Positions 17,241-24,343 of a stretch of 64,000 nucleotides of DNA are shown piece after piece. Below the pieces are notes generated by a model, which ran no database searches, was not told where the DNA came from, and saw only the letters and a program-made list of their open reading frames with translations. Position numbers and translations under genes: made by a program. Source of the DNA: Sva-07 sp963829585. Its GTDB lineage: Bacteria; Actinomycetota; Acidimicrobiia; Acidimicrobiales; Ilumatobacteraceae. Location of the stretch: contig CAWHJD010000023.1 in the NCBI GenBank assembly GCA_963829585.1, forward strand, positions 1 to 64,000, in the 5' to 3' direction. Position 1 is the first letter of the stretch; each line of letters opens with the position of its first letter.

Positions 17241-18239
17241 ATGCCGACGCCCACCGTTCGACCGCAGCGCAGCGCGCAGGATTCCCCCGCCGTCTGGCGT
17301 TCGGCGGAGCTCGCCGACGACTCGTGGCGGATCGAACTCACGCCGGAGCAGCGCGACGCGATCATCACGGCGACCCGCGCGTCGATCGAGGCCGGCGTGA
17401 CGATCGGTTCGGTGCAACGAGCGGACTTCCCCCTCCCGTCGATGACGGCCGACATCGCGGCGTGGTCGACGATGCTGGAACGTGGACTCGGGTTCCTCCT
17501 CCTGCGTGGCTTCCCGATCGACGTGCTCTCCGATGCCGAAGTCGAGCTCGCCTACGTCGGGCTCGGCACCCACCTCGGACGCCCGGTCGGCCAGAACGCG
17601 AGCGGCGACCTGCTCACCCACATCCGTGACGAACGGCTCCCGCACGACGGCCGCCAGGTGCGTCTGTACCGCACCCGAGAGCGTCAGGATTTCCACACCG
17701 ACGGCGCCGACATCATCGGCCTGCTGTGCCTGCACCGGGCCCGCAGCGGCGGCGAGAGCCGCATCGTCAGTTCGGGCGCGGTGTACAACGAGATCCTGCG
17801 CCGACGGCCCGATCTGCTCGAGGTGCTCTACCAGCCGATGTGCTGGGACCGTCAGGGCGAGTCGCCTCCCGGCGAACGGCCGTGGTTCTCACTGGCTCCG
17901 ATCACCGATCTCGACGGCGTCCCGCGCGTCTTCTATCTCGGCTGGTACATCCGCGACGCGCAACGCCATCCCGACGTGCCGAGACTCACCGCCGATCAGG
18001 TCGCGGCCATGGAGCTGCTCGAGTCGATCGCGAACGATCCGAACATCCATCTCGAGATGGACTTCGAGCCGGGCGACGTCCAGTTGCTCAACAACGGCCG
18101 CATCCTGCACTCCCGCGAGGCGTACGAGGACTTCGACGATCCGGCCGAGCGACGCCACCTGCTGCGCCTGTGGCTCGCCGCCCACACCTTCGCGAGCGTC
18201 GAGGACGGGCTGCGCGGCGGGATCAACACCCCGCCCTGA
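17241..18239 (+). CDS. TauD/TfdA-family Fe(II)/2-oxoglutarate dioxygenase
   Basis: 332 residues from ATG 17241. The iron-binding facial triad is visible: H-T-D in QDFHTDGADI (about residues 154-156) and a distal His in ILHSREAYED (about 290), followed by the 2-oxoglutarate-binding Arg in RHLLRLWL. LLRGFPID near residue 90 is the usual N-terminal strand of the family. Most relatives of this longer type are uncharacterised 'TauD/TfdA family' enzymes acting on small acids or amino-acid derivatives; the substrate is not evident. It stands alone between two hairpins. Confidence 0.88.
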   Translation: MPTPTVRPQRSAQDSPAVWRSAELADDSWRIELTPEQRDAIITATRASIEAGVTIGSVQRADFPLPSMTADIAAWSTMLERGLGFLLLRGFPIDVLSDAEVELAYVGLGTHLGRPVGQNASGDLLTHIRDERLPHDGRQVRLYRTRERQDFHTDGADIIGLLCLHRARSGGESRIVSSGAVYNEILRRRPDLLEVLYQPMCWDRQGESPPGERPWFSLAPITDLDGVPRVFYLGWYIRDAQRHPDVPRLTADQVAAMELLESIANDPNIHLEMDFEPGDVQLLNNGRILHSREAYEDFDDPAERRHLLRLWLAAHTFASVEDGLRGGINTPP

Positions 18240-18285
18240 GCCGCCCTGAGCCTGATCACCCCGACAGCGCCCCTCCCCGCGTACT

Positions 18286-18339
18286 CGGTTTGCGTTGCAG
18301 TTCCGTTGGGACGGGCCAACCGAAGTGCAACGCAAACCG
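18286..18339. repeat. GTTTGCG-family extragenic hairpin, copy 2
   Basis: A near-perfect 24-bp stem (two mismatches) formed by 18286-18309 and 18316-18339 with loop GACGGG. It lies between the convergent TauD-like gene (stop 18239) and the DUF gene ending at 18356, a position suited to a bidirectional terminator, although no T-run follows. Confidence 0.85.
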
Positions 18340-18355
18340 GGTGGGAGGGCGAGGG

Positions 18356-18862
18356 TCAGCCGCGGCCGACCATTGCGTCACCGGCGATGAAGGTCTGGAC
18401 GTCGCGCACGAGGCGCGGCCCCATGTGACCCCGGATGACGTCGAGTGCGGCGTCGGCGTCGGCATCACCAGCGCGTTGGAGCTCGTCGAGATCGACCATG
18501 TTCGACTGCAACGCGAGACTCAACGCGCGGTGGGCCGCCATCACGGCATCGCGATCGAGCGGCATCGGGAGTTCATCGCCCTGCCCGAGCGTCGCCGCCC
18601 GCTCCCGGATCCGCTCGGCCGCCGGACCCGTCGATTCGCCGACCGTGGCGGCGACCTCGCGGAGCACACCCAACATCTGGTTGTGCTCCTCGGCCAGGTA
18701 CTGGTCGTAGACCGGCAGGAGCTGGCGGACACCCTGCAGGATCGACTGCATCATCTGTGCCGTGGCGTGCGCCTTCGGATTCAGGAGATTCGGCACGATG
18801 TCGGTGCTGATGCTGATGATCACGCCTTCCAACATCTGATCGATGCTCGGTGAAGTGTTCAC
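18356..18862 (-). CDS. Hypothetical helical protein paired with phosphotransferase
   Basis: 168 residues from ATG 18862, overlapping the end of the phosphotransferase gene by 4 nt (ATGA), so translationally coupled. The protein appears all-helical (MEQMLEGVIISIS-like start; MMQSILQGVRQLLPVYDQYL; ERIRERAATLG). No domain recognised. Similar small helical proteins often follow acyl-CoA-dehydrogenase-associated phosphotransferases in actinobacteria (inference from arrangement). No signal peptide or membrane segment. Confidence 0.75.
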   Translation of the reverse strand: MNTSPSIDQMLEGVIISISTDIVPNLLNPKAHATAQMMQSILQGVRQLLPVYDQYLAEEHNQMLGVLREVAATVGESTGPAAERIRERAATLGQGDELPMPLDRDAVMAAHRALSLALQSNMVDLDELQRAGDADADAALDVIRGHMGPRLVRDVQTFIAGDAMVGRG

Positions 18863-19911
18863 TGGGGAACCCCCGGGTAGTCGAGAAGGCGGAGCAGGTT
18901 GGGCATCGTGGCACCGGCGGCCTGCACCATGTAGAGGTGGAGGAACTCGGTGCTCTCACCGTTGATGCGGCGTTTGATCGCCGCTTGGACCGGCACCGCG
19001 ATGTTGGCGGTGCCGAACAGCGTGAAGTAGTCGACCTCGTCCTGGGTGATGTCGAAGCCGGTCAGCTTGTTGTAGTAGGCGAGGAATCCGCCCTCGTCGA
19101 CCGGATGATCCATGACGTGGGTGTTCGAGAGGATGTCCATCGTCGTCATCCACCCGAGATCTTCCCGAGGGTCGCCGATCCTGGCGTTCTCCCAGTCGAT
19201 CAACGCGGTCACCTTCGGCCCGTCGTAGAGGAAGTTCGCCGGGTTGAAGTCGCCGTGGACGAGGACGAGCGGGAGCGGTCGAGGCTTGTCGCGACGAAGC
19301 GTCAGGAACAGGTCGAGGATGATCATGACGGTGGGGTCGTAGTCGATGTCGGGGAACGACCGGACGTAGTAGTCGTTCGTCGTGTCGATGTACGCGTCCC
19401 ACGAGCTGGCGTCGATACCGACGCCGCGAGGATCCGCCAGCCGACCGTGGGGATCGATCGTCGAGACGTCGGTGGTGTGGAGTTCGACGAGCACCTCGCA
19501 GAGGTGACGCATCACGTCGTCGGCGTGGTGGCTGTCGGGCCCGTCGTTGAACAGGTCCGACGTCTGGGAGTTCCCGTGCATCCGTTGGATCACCATGGCA
19601 GGCTCGCCGAAGCGGGCCGGGTCGGGCTCGTGCCCGAGGCTGCGGCCGATGGGGATGTTGGTGTGCATCCGCAGCGCCTCGATGAGGTCGTGCTCGATGG
19701 CCCGGCTCGTCTCGAGGATCGACACTGCGGCCGGCGGATCCTTGCGCAGGATCAACGCGTGCGCCTCCTCGACCTCAGCGGTCCGCACGACGGCATCGAA
19801 ACGGAACGTCTCACGCGAGTAGCCACCGGGAATCGGTTCGAGCCCGACGATCTCGATGTGTTCCGCCTCCGGAAAATACTGCGCAAGCAGCTCGGCAAGT
19901 CGAGTTTCCAT
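18859..19911 (-). CDS. APH-family phosphotransferase (kinase-like)
   Basis: 350 residues from ATG 19911. Aminoglycoside-phosphotransferase fold: N-terminal lobe with G-G-Y-S-R-E-T-F-R-F and L-I-L-R-K-D (nucleotide-binding Lys), catalytic loop LVHGDFNPANFLYDG (about residues 228-242) and metal-binding LIDWENARIGDP. This belongs to the broad group that includes choline kinases and the ACAD10/11-like kinases, phosphorylating small hydroxylated compounds. Coupled to the downstream helical gene. Aminoglycoside resistance is not implied; substrate unknown. Confidence 0.85.
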   Translation of the reverse strand: METRLAELLAQYFPEAEHIEIVGLEPIPGGYSRETFRFDAVVRTAEVEEAHALILRKDPPAAVSILETSRAIEHDLIEALRMHTNIPIGRSLGHEPDPARFGEPAMVIQRMHGNSQTSDLFNDGPDSHHADDVMRHLCEVLVELHTTDVSTIDPHGRLADPRGVGIDASSWDAYIDTTNDYYVRSFPDIDYDPTVMIILDLFLTLRRDKPRPLPLVLVHGDFNPANFLYDGPKVTALIDWENARIGDPREDLGWMTTMDILSNTHVMDHPVDEGGFLAYYNKLTGFDITQDEVDYFTLFGTANIAVPVQAAIKRRINGESTEFLHLYMVQAAGATMPNLLRLLDYPGVPQ

Positions 19912-20004
19912 GACCCAAAGCCCCCTTTTCGGTCGGCGCGCAAGCTAGCACAGCCGATGGCCCACCGGTTGTGACAGCCGGTCTGACGTCGGGGACCGGG
20001 CGAC

Positions 20005-20262
20005 TCAGGTGTCCGACGGGTACGACTCGATCATCCTCCAGGCGTCGTCGGTCAGGTGTCGCGCCAGGTCGGTCAGCGCTCGCGCCGCCGCCAGCTCCTC
20101 GCCGACCTGGGGCATCGCCGGGTCGGTGGGATTGCGACGAGACCGTCCGAAGCCGGCCAGTGACCGGTCGCCGGCGTCGAGGTGCACCACCATCTCGCAG
20201 TGGTCCTCGTCCTCACGAGTCTCGAACCTGAGTGTCCAGGCATGTGCTTGATAGGTGTCCAT
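20005..20262 (-). CDS. DUF1876 (Rv1738-like) protein
   Basis: 85 residues from ATG 20262; a GTG at 20283 is an alternative. Pattern E-D-E-D-H-C-E-M-V-V-H-L, then GFGRSRRNPTDPAMPQVGEE and ALTDLARHLTD, the DUF1876 signature. Known member: M. tuberculosis Rv1738, a DosR-regulon protein whose structure resembles ribosome hibernation factors. Divergent from the DUF1918-CBS pair across a 147-bp gap. Confidence 0.85.
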   Translation of the reverse strand: MDTYQAHAWTLRFETREDEDHCEMVVHLDAGDRSLAGFGRSRRNPTDPAMPQVGEELAAARALTDLARHLTDDAWRMIESYPSDT

Positions 20263-20327
20263 GGATCCACTGTCGAACCGCACGTGCGATACGACCAGGG
20301 CCGGACGTCACCCATTGGCGTGGCACC

Positions 20328-20342
20328 GGGACGTTGTTCTCT
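20328..20342. promoter_or_regulatory. Weak DosR-box-like sequence
   Basis: GGGACGTTGTTCTCT resembles the DosR consensus GGGACTTNNGNCCCT with about three mismatches at informative positions. It lies between the divergent DUF1876 and DUF1918 genes, 68 bp upstream of the latter. Could be chance; no DosR gene is in the window. Confidence 0.2.
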
Positions 20343-20409
20343 ACCGTCACGAGTGGACGCCTGAAATGCTCGAACTGGAATCTCGATCACCTCGAAAGGG
20401 GGTCCGCAC

Positions 20410-20619
20410 GTGTTCGCCAATGTCGGAGACGAATTGATCATCGAAGGCCACCGGATCGGCCTACCTCGTCGAGCGGGAAAGGTGGAGGAGGTGCGCGGTG
20501 AGAACGGCGGACCGCCGTACCTGGTTCGCTGGGACGACACCGGTCGAGCGACGTTGCTGTTCCCCGGGCCGGACTGTCGCATCGAGCACTTGACCGGGAA
20601 CGGAAAGGACTCGTCATGA
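20410..20619 (+). CDS. DUF1918 protein (Rv2302-like)
   Basis: 69 residues from GTG 20410, with AAAGGGGG 9 nt upstream. The sequence V-G-D-E-L-I-I-E-G-H-R-I-G-L-P-R-R-A-G-K-V-E-E-V and YLVRWDDTGRATLLFPGPDC is the DUF1918 SH3-like barrel signature. The stop overlaps the CBS gene start (ATGA). Function unknown; mycobacterial Rv2302 belongs to the family. Confidence 0.88.
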   Translation: MFANVGDELIIEGHRIGLPRRAGKVEEVRGENGGPPYLVRWDDTGRATLLFPGPDCRIEHLTGNGKDSS

Positions 20620-21072
20620 ACGTCTCAGATCTCGCCGTGCGAGCACCCGTCGTGATCGGATGCGACGCCACTGTCGCCGACACCGCCGCGCTGATGACGA
20701 CGACGGGCGTCGGTTGCGTGATCGTCGTCGATGGGGACGCCCCCGTCGGCATCGTGACCGATCGCGACATCGTGACCCGCGGGGTCGCCCGCCAGTATCC
20801 GAGCGACGGGAGGATCGACGGTCTCATGAGCATGGGCCTCATCGCTCTCGACGTCGGGCTACGACCTCGACGACCTGCTCCACGTGTTCCGTGACCATGC
20901 GATTCGACGCGTCCCGATCGTCGACCACAACCGGGTCGTCGGGCTCGTTTCGCTCGACGACATCTCGGTGTTCGTGGCCGAGCAACTCTCCGGCGTGTCC
21001 AAGGTGCTGGCCGGCCAGATCATGTTCCCCCATGCCGGCGAGGAAGCGAGGACACCGGCCCCCACCTCCTGA
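20616..21072 (+). CDS. CBS-domain protein (Hrp1-like), frameshifted
   Basis: Two CBS motifs. CBS1: DATVADTAALMTTTGVGCVI, then G-I-V-T-D-R-D-I-V-T-R. CBS2: YDLDDLLHVFRDHAIRRVPI, then V-G-L-V-S-L-D-D-I-S. The halves are in different frames; removing one G from GGG at 20857-20859 joins them exactly, giving D-V-G-Y-D-L-D-D-L. Intact length would be about 151 residues, close to the stand-alone CBS protein Hrp1 (Rv2626c) of the M. tuberculosis dormancy regulon. Such proteins bind adenosine nucleotides. Translationally coupled to DUF1918. Confidence 0.82.
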
Positions 21073-21082
21073 TCCGCCCCGA

Positions 21083-21164
21083 CCGTTTGCGCGACACTCC
21101 GGTTGCCACGTCCGTTTGCGTGACACTCTGATTGGAGCGGTCCAACGAGATCGCGTCGCAAACG
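21083..21164. repeat. GTTTGCG-family hairpin, copy 3, with extra half arm
   Basis: A lone left arm (CCGTTTGCGCGACACTCCGG at 21083-21102) is followed by a full, less perfect copy at 21112-21164 (CCGTTTGCGTGACACTCTGA against TCGCGTCGCAAACG). It sits between the convergent CBS and cupin genes. Confidence 0.7.
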
Positions 21165-21182
21165 CATCCCCCCGGGGACGGA

Positions 21183-21947
21183 TCAGTGGATGACGGTGCC
21201 GAGCGTGCCGCAGCACCCCATGCGGCGCGTGTCCGGCAGCAGCGAGTGCGACCGGATGGCTGATCCGGCGAGCCGATCGATCGCGGCGCGCCCGGTGGCG
21301 AGCGCGTCGACCTGGGCGCGGGACGCGTCGAGATCGGCCGTCGGGTCACCATCGAGGATCGATCTCCAGGTCCGCGCTCGATCACCGACGAGTTCGACGG
21401 CGACCGAGTACAAGGGATCGAGTCCGGCCATCGCGCCGTGCTCGTCGACCTGCGACTTCCAGTGGCCGAACCCCGTCACGGCCAGGTCGCGGCGGGCCAT
21501 CGCGGCGTCGGGTGCACCGTCGGTGGTGGTCCCGTCGGCGGGGAGGTCGGCGTGTGATCGGTACAGCACCTCGTCGGCGAGCACGCCGGGCTCGAACGCA
21601 AGGACCATGTCACCGGCCTCGGGCAGCCCGGCATTCGACATGAGCACGTACATCTCGAGCCGCCCGTCGAGGTTGACCAACCGGTGGATGGTGCCCGGCG
21701 AGAACCAGGCGATCGTGCCGGCGACGAGCGGAGTTTCGCCGTACCCCTCCCCCGACAGGGTCTGCACCATGCCTTCGCCGGCGATCACGAGGTAGGCCTC
21801 GGTGCACACGGTGTGCAGGTGCGGCGATCCACCGGCCAACCCGTCGGGGCCCACCGAGTCGTAGACCTTCACGTGACTCACCGACGTCCCACCCGGCAGC
21901 GGAATCCCGAAGCGCTCCCCCGGCGTCGTCACGGCCACCGCCCCCAC
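21183..21947 (-). CDS. Cupin-domain protein
   Basis: 254 residues from GTG 21947 (a second in-frame GTG lies at about 21932). Cupin motif 1 is H-L-H-T-V-C-T-E-A-Y-L-V-I-A-G-E-G, with His, His, Glu metal ligands; motif 2 is W-F-S-P-G-T-I-H-R-L-V-N. The C-terminal ~120 residues are helical and end in a Cys pair (R-M-G-C-C-G-T). It probably binds a metal and a sugar or polyol-type ligand. It lies next to two Gfo/Idh oxidoreductases on the same strand, suggesting a catabolic set for a cyclitol or sugar acid (inference). Confidence 0.8.
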   Translation of the reverse strand: MGAVAVTTPGERFGIPLPGGTSVSHVKVYDSVGPDGLAGGSPHLHTVCTEAYLVIAGEGMVQTLSGEGYGETPLVAGTIAWFSPGTIHRLVNLDGRLEMYVLMSNAGLPEAGDMVLAFEPGVLADEVLYRSHADLPADGTTTDGAPDAAMARRDLAVTGFGHWKSQVDEHGAMAGLDPLYSVAVELVGDRARTWRSILDGDPTADLDASRAQVDALATGRAAIDRLAGSAIRSHSLLPDTRRMGCCGTLGTVIH

Positions 21948-21966
21948 CCCTCCCCCCGACCAAACC

Positions 21967-22019
21967 CGTTTGCGTGACAGTCCTGTTGGCCCGTCCCAAC
22001 CGAACCGTCACGCAAACCG
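21967..22019. repeat. GTTTGCG-family extragenic hairpin, copy 4
   Basis: Left arm CGTTTGCGTGACAGTCCTGTTGG pairs with CCAACCGAACCGTCACGCAAAC around CCCGTC. Located between the 3' end of the Gfo/Idh gene and the cupin gene start. Confidence 0.8.
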
Positions 22020-22020
22020 A

Positions 22021-22056
22021 GATGGGGATGGAGATGGAGATGGAGATGGGGATGGG
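22021..22056. repeat. GATGGA/GATGGG short tandem repeat
   Basis: Six hexamer units of GATGGR type directly after hairpin copy 4 and just beyond the stop of the Gfo/Idh gene (22066). Length variation by slippage is likely. Confidence 0.7.
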
Positions 22057-22065
22057 AACGGCGGC

Positions 22066-23173
22066 TCATGCGGAGGCGGCGGGGAGCCAGGAGGAGCGGG
22101 CGGGATGGTCGGCGGCGAGCGGGAGGGTCTCGACCGATCCCGTCCGGTCGGAGTGGTACCAGGCGGTGACGAGTTCGAGCGATGCCTGGGCGTCGGCGAG
22201 GGTGACCGGGAACTCGCCGCCGGCTGCGAGCGCGTGCACGAAGCCCTGGAACTGGCCGGTGTACTGCGCTGGCCGACGGCACCATGTCGGCCCACACCTG
22301 CTCGGCCTCCTCGGCAAATGCCGATCGGCGGAACTCGAAGTTCCACGGCCCGGCGCCAGGGTCGTACGCCTCGGTCGACGACGTGATCGCGACGTTGTCG
22401 AAGTGCCACACGAGTTGCGACGACTCGCCGGCCGCGCCGAGCGTGACGTTCATCGTGAGCAGTGCGCCGTCGGCGGTGCGGCCGATCGCGACGGCGCAGT
22501 CCTCGGTTTCCACGTCGTTGACCCGGGTGGTCGTCATCGCCCGCAACTCGACGATCGGTCCGGCCATCCAGGTGAGGAGGTCGTGGTTGTGGATCGCGTG
22601 GCTCAGCACGCATCCCCCACGCTCCCCTGCCCACGTACCGCGCCACGGCGCCTCGGCGTAGTAGCCCTTGCCGCGGCGCCACCAGGTCGACGCCGACGCG
22701 GTGAAGAGACGCCCGGTGATCCCGGCGTCGATGAGCGCCCGGGCCTTGGCCGCGCCGTCGCCGAAGCGGTACTGGAAGATCGGCATGAAGCGTGCGCCCG
22801 AGGTGGCCGCCGCCCGCTCGACGGCGGCAGCGATCCGGTCGCACGCGGCGACCGAGTCGACGAGCGGCTTCTCGCAGATCACGTGCTTGCCGGCCTCGAG
22901 GCAGCGGATGATCTGGTCCTCGTGCATCGACGGTGGGGTGCAGAGGTCGATGACGTCGACCTGATCTGGACCGCCAGGATCGAGCAGGTCGTCGAGCGAC
23001 GCGACGCCGGGGATCCCCCAGGCCGCCTCGCCCTGCGCTCGCTTGATCTCGTCGATCTCGGCGAACACGGTCGCGGACGCACCGCCGACGTCGAGCCAGC
23101 TCAGGAGGTGGCTCTGGCCGATCCCCATGCCGACCACGCCGATGCGGAGATCGTCTGCTCGCAGATCCGTCAT
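22066..23173 (-). CDS. Gfo/Idh/MocA-family oxidoreductase, frameshifted near C-terminus
   Basis: ATG 23173, overlapping the upstream oxidoreductase stop by 4 nt. Rossmann motif IGVVGMGIGQSHLLSW, then C-T-P-P-S-M-H and the conserved HVICEKPLVDS catalytic-lysine region (about residues 95-105). The substrate domain has GGCVLSHAIHNHDLLTW. At about 22268 a one-base shift is needed; the continuation QYTGQFQGFVHALAAGGEF ends at 22066. NAD(P)-dependent oxidation of a sugar, cyclitol or amino-sugar is the family reaction. Forms an operon with the paralogue upstream. Confidence 0.85.
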
Positions 23174-24246
23174 GGTCGCGATCCTGCCAGTCCCCACCGT
23201 CCCGCGGCGGCCTGGGCGCGCAGGCACACGTCGGTCACGTCGATCGCGTGCTGTTGGGTCATCAGGCGCTCACCGGCATCGGCGAGGTCGGCGATGAGTT
23301 GCTCGCCCCAGTCGACGACCACGCCCGAGATGTCGACGCGGCGGGTTCCCTCGCCGTCGACCACGATGAGGTGCTCGGCCCCCTCGACGCCGGCGACGTC
23401 GACGTTGGCGCGGGCCTCGATCGTGCCGTCGACCCCGACGATCGTCAGGCGGCAGTCGCCCCACGTGCCCAGCCCCTTCGCGGTCAGATAGTCGAGCCGA
23501 TGATCCCCCACCACCCCCGGTCTTTCCGGACCCGACCCCGAAAGACCGCCCGGTCTTTCCGGACCCGACCCCGAAAGACCGCAGAGCGTCATCGAGCCGA
23601 TGTCCTGCATCGTCGGGTGGTCGGGCGACGCCACGTTGCCGACGGCGGCCGCGACGATCTCCACGTCGGCGGCGGTGAGGTCGGTGATCGACAGGAACTG
23701 GTCGACCTGGTGCGAGCCGATGTCGACGAGGATGCCGCCCGTCGCCTCGGGATCCCAGAACCAGTCGGGTCGGCGCTTGGCCCACATGGTGTGCGGCCCC
23801 GAGCCGATCACGTGGACGATCCGACCAACGGCCCCCGATCGGGCGAGGCGGACCGCTTCGGCGATCGCCCGGTTCTCGTAGCGCTCCGTGAAGAGCACGG
23901 TCCAGGGGCGCCCGGGCCTGCCGGCGACCGCCGCGCGAATCGCGTCGAGCTGCGTCATCGTGGTGAGGCCCGGTTTGTCGGTGACGACGTACTTGCCGGC
24001 CGTGATCGCGGCGAGCGCGATGTCGGCGCGCCGGTTCGGGATCGCGGCGGTCACGACGAGGTCGATCGAATCGTCGGCGAGCATCTCCTCGAACGTCACG
24101 GGCCGCGACTCCGTCTGCCACCCCTCGTACGCCTCGAGGAGCCCGCCGTCCTGCACGTGGGCGGCCGCCTCCGCCCCGGCCTTCACCAACCGGTCGACGA
24201 TCTCGAACACATGGGCATGATCGAGCCCGTTCACTCCGAGTCGCAT
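23170..24246 (-). CDS. Gfo/Idh/MocA-family oxidoreductase with inserted hairpin-coded peptide
   Basis: 358 residues from ATG 24246 (GGGGG upstream). Short Rossmann start LGVNGLDHAHVFEIV without a classic GxGxxG, then A-A-I-P-N-R-R-A-D-I and GKYVVTDKPGLTTMTQ (catalytic Lys region). The substrate domain has GGILVDIGSHQVDQFL. Between about residues 223 and 245 two identical 11-residue units (GLSGSGPERPG) are inserted, encoded by the tandem hairpin at 23518-23581. The length is a multiple of three, so the gene stays open. Paralogue of the downstream gene. Confidence 0.85.
   Translation of the reverse strand: MRLGVNGLDHAHVFEIVDRLVKAGAEAAAHVQDGGLLEAYEGWQTESRPVTFEEMLADDSIDLVVTAAIPNRRADIALAAITAGKYVVTDKPGLTTMTQLDAIRAAVAGRPGRPWTVLFTERYENRAIAEAVRLARSGAVGRIVHVIGSGPHTMWAKRRPDWFWDPEATGGILVDIGSHQVDQFLSITDLTAADVEIVAAAVGNVASPDHPTMQDIGSMTLCGLSGSGPERPGGLSGSGPERPGVVGDHRLDYLTAKGLGTWGDCRLTIVGVDGTIEARANVDVAGVEGAEHLIVVDGEGTRRVDISGVVVDWGEQLIADLADAGERLMTQQHAIDVTDVCLRAQAAAGRWGLAGSRP
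23518..23581. repeat. Two tandem in-frame 31-bp palindromes inside a CDS
   Basis: Copies at 23518-23548 and 23551-23581 are identical. Each has a 9-bp stem CGGTCTTTC/GAAAGACCG around CGGACCCGACCCC. The period is 33 nt, so each adds 11 codons to the Gfo/Idh gene without breaking it. Confidence 0.85.
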
Positions 24247-24255
24247 ACGCACCCC

Positions 24256-24340
24256 CTTGCATCAGGGGTCAGACCCCTTTTGTGACAGTGACCGTGGTGG
24301 CGCGCACACCTTGCAGAAGGGGTCTGACCCCTGATGCAAG
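24256..24340. repeat. Perfect 24-bp inverted repeat containing GGGGTCAGACCCC
   Basis: 24256-24279 and 24317-24340 are exact reverse complements, with a 37-nt spacer; each arm itself contains the palindrome GGGGTCWGACCCC. It occupies the gap between the Tat lipoprotein stop (24344) and the Gfo/Idh start (24246). Shorter relatives: 36573-36615 and a single GGGTCAGACCCC at about 28346. Confidence 0.85.
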
Positions 24341-24343
24341 AGT

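Noticed and set aside
18859..19911. Aminoglycoside resistance gene
   Set aside because: The APH fold is present, but the sequence belongs to the broad environmental phosphotransferase group and is coupled to a helical protein, not to resistance genes.
22021..22056. Phase-variable promoter or coding repeat
   Set aside because: The GATGGR repeat lies just after a stop codon and is not between promoter elements of a visible gene.
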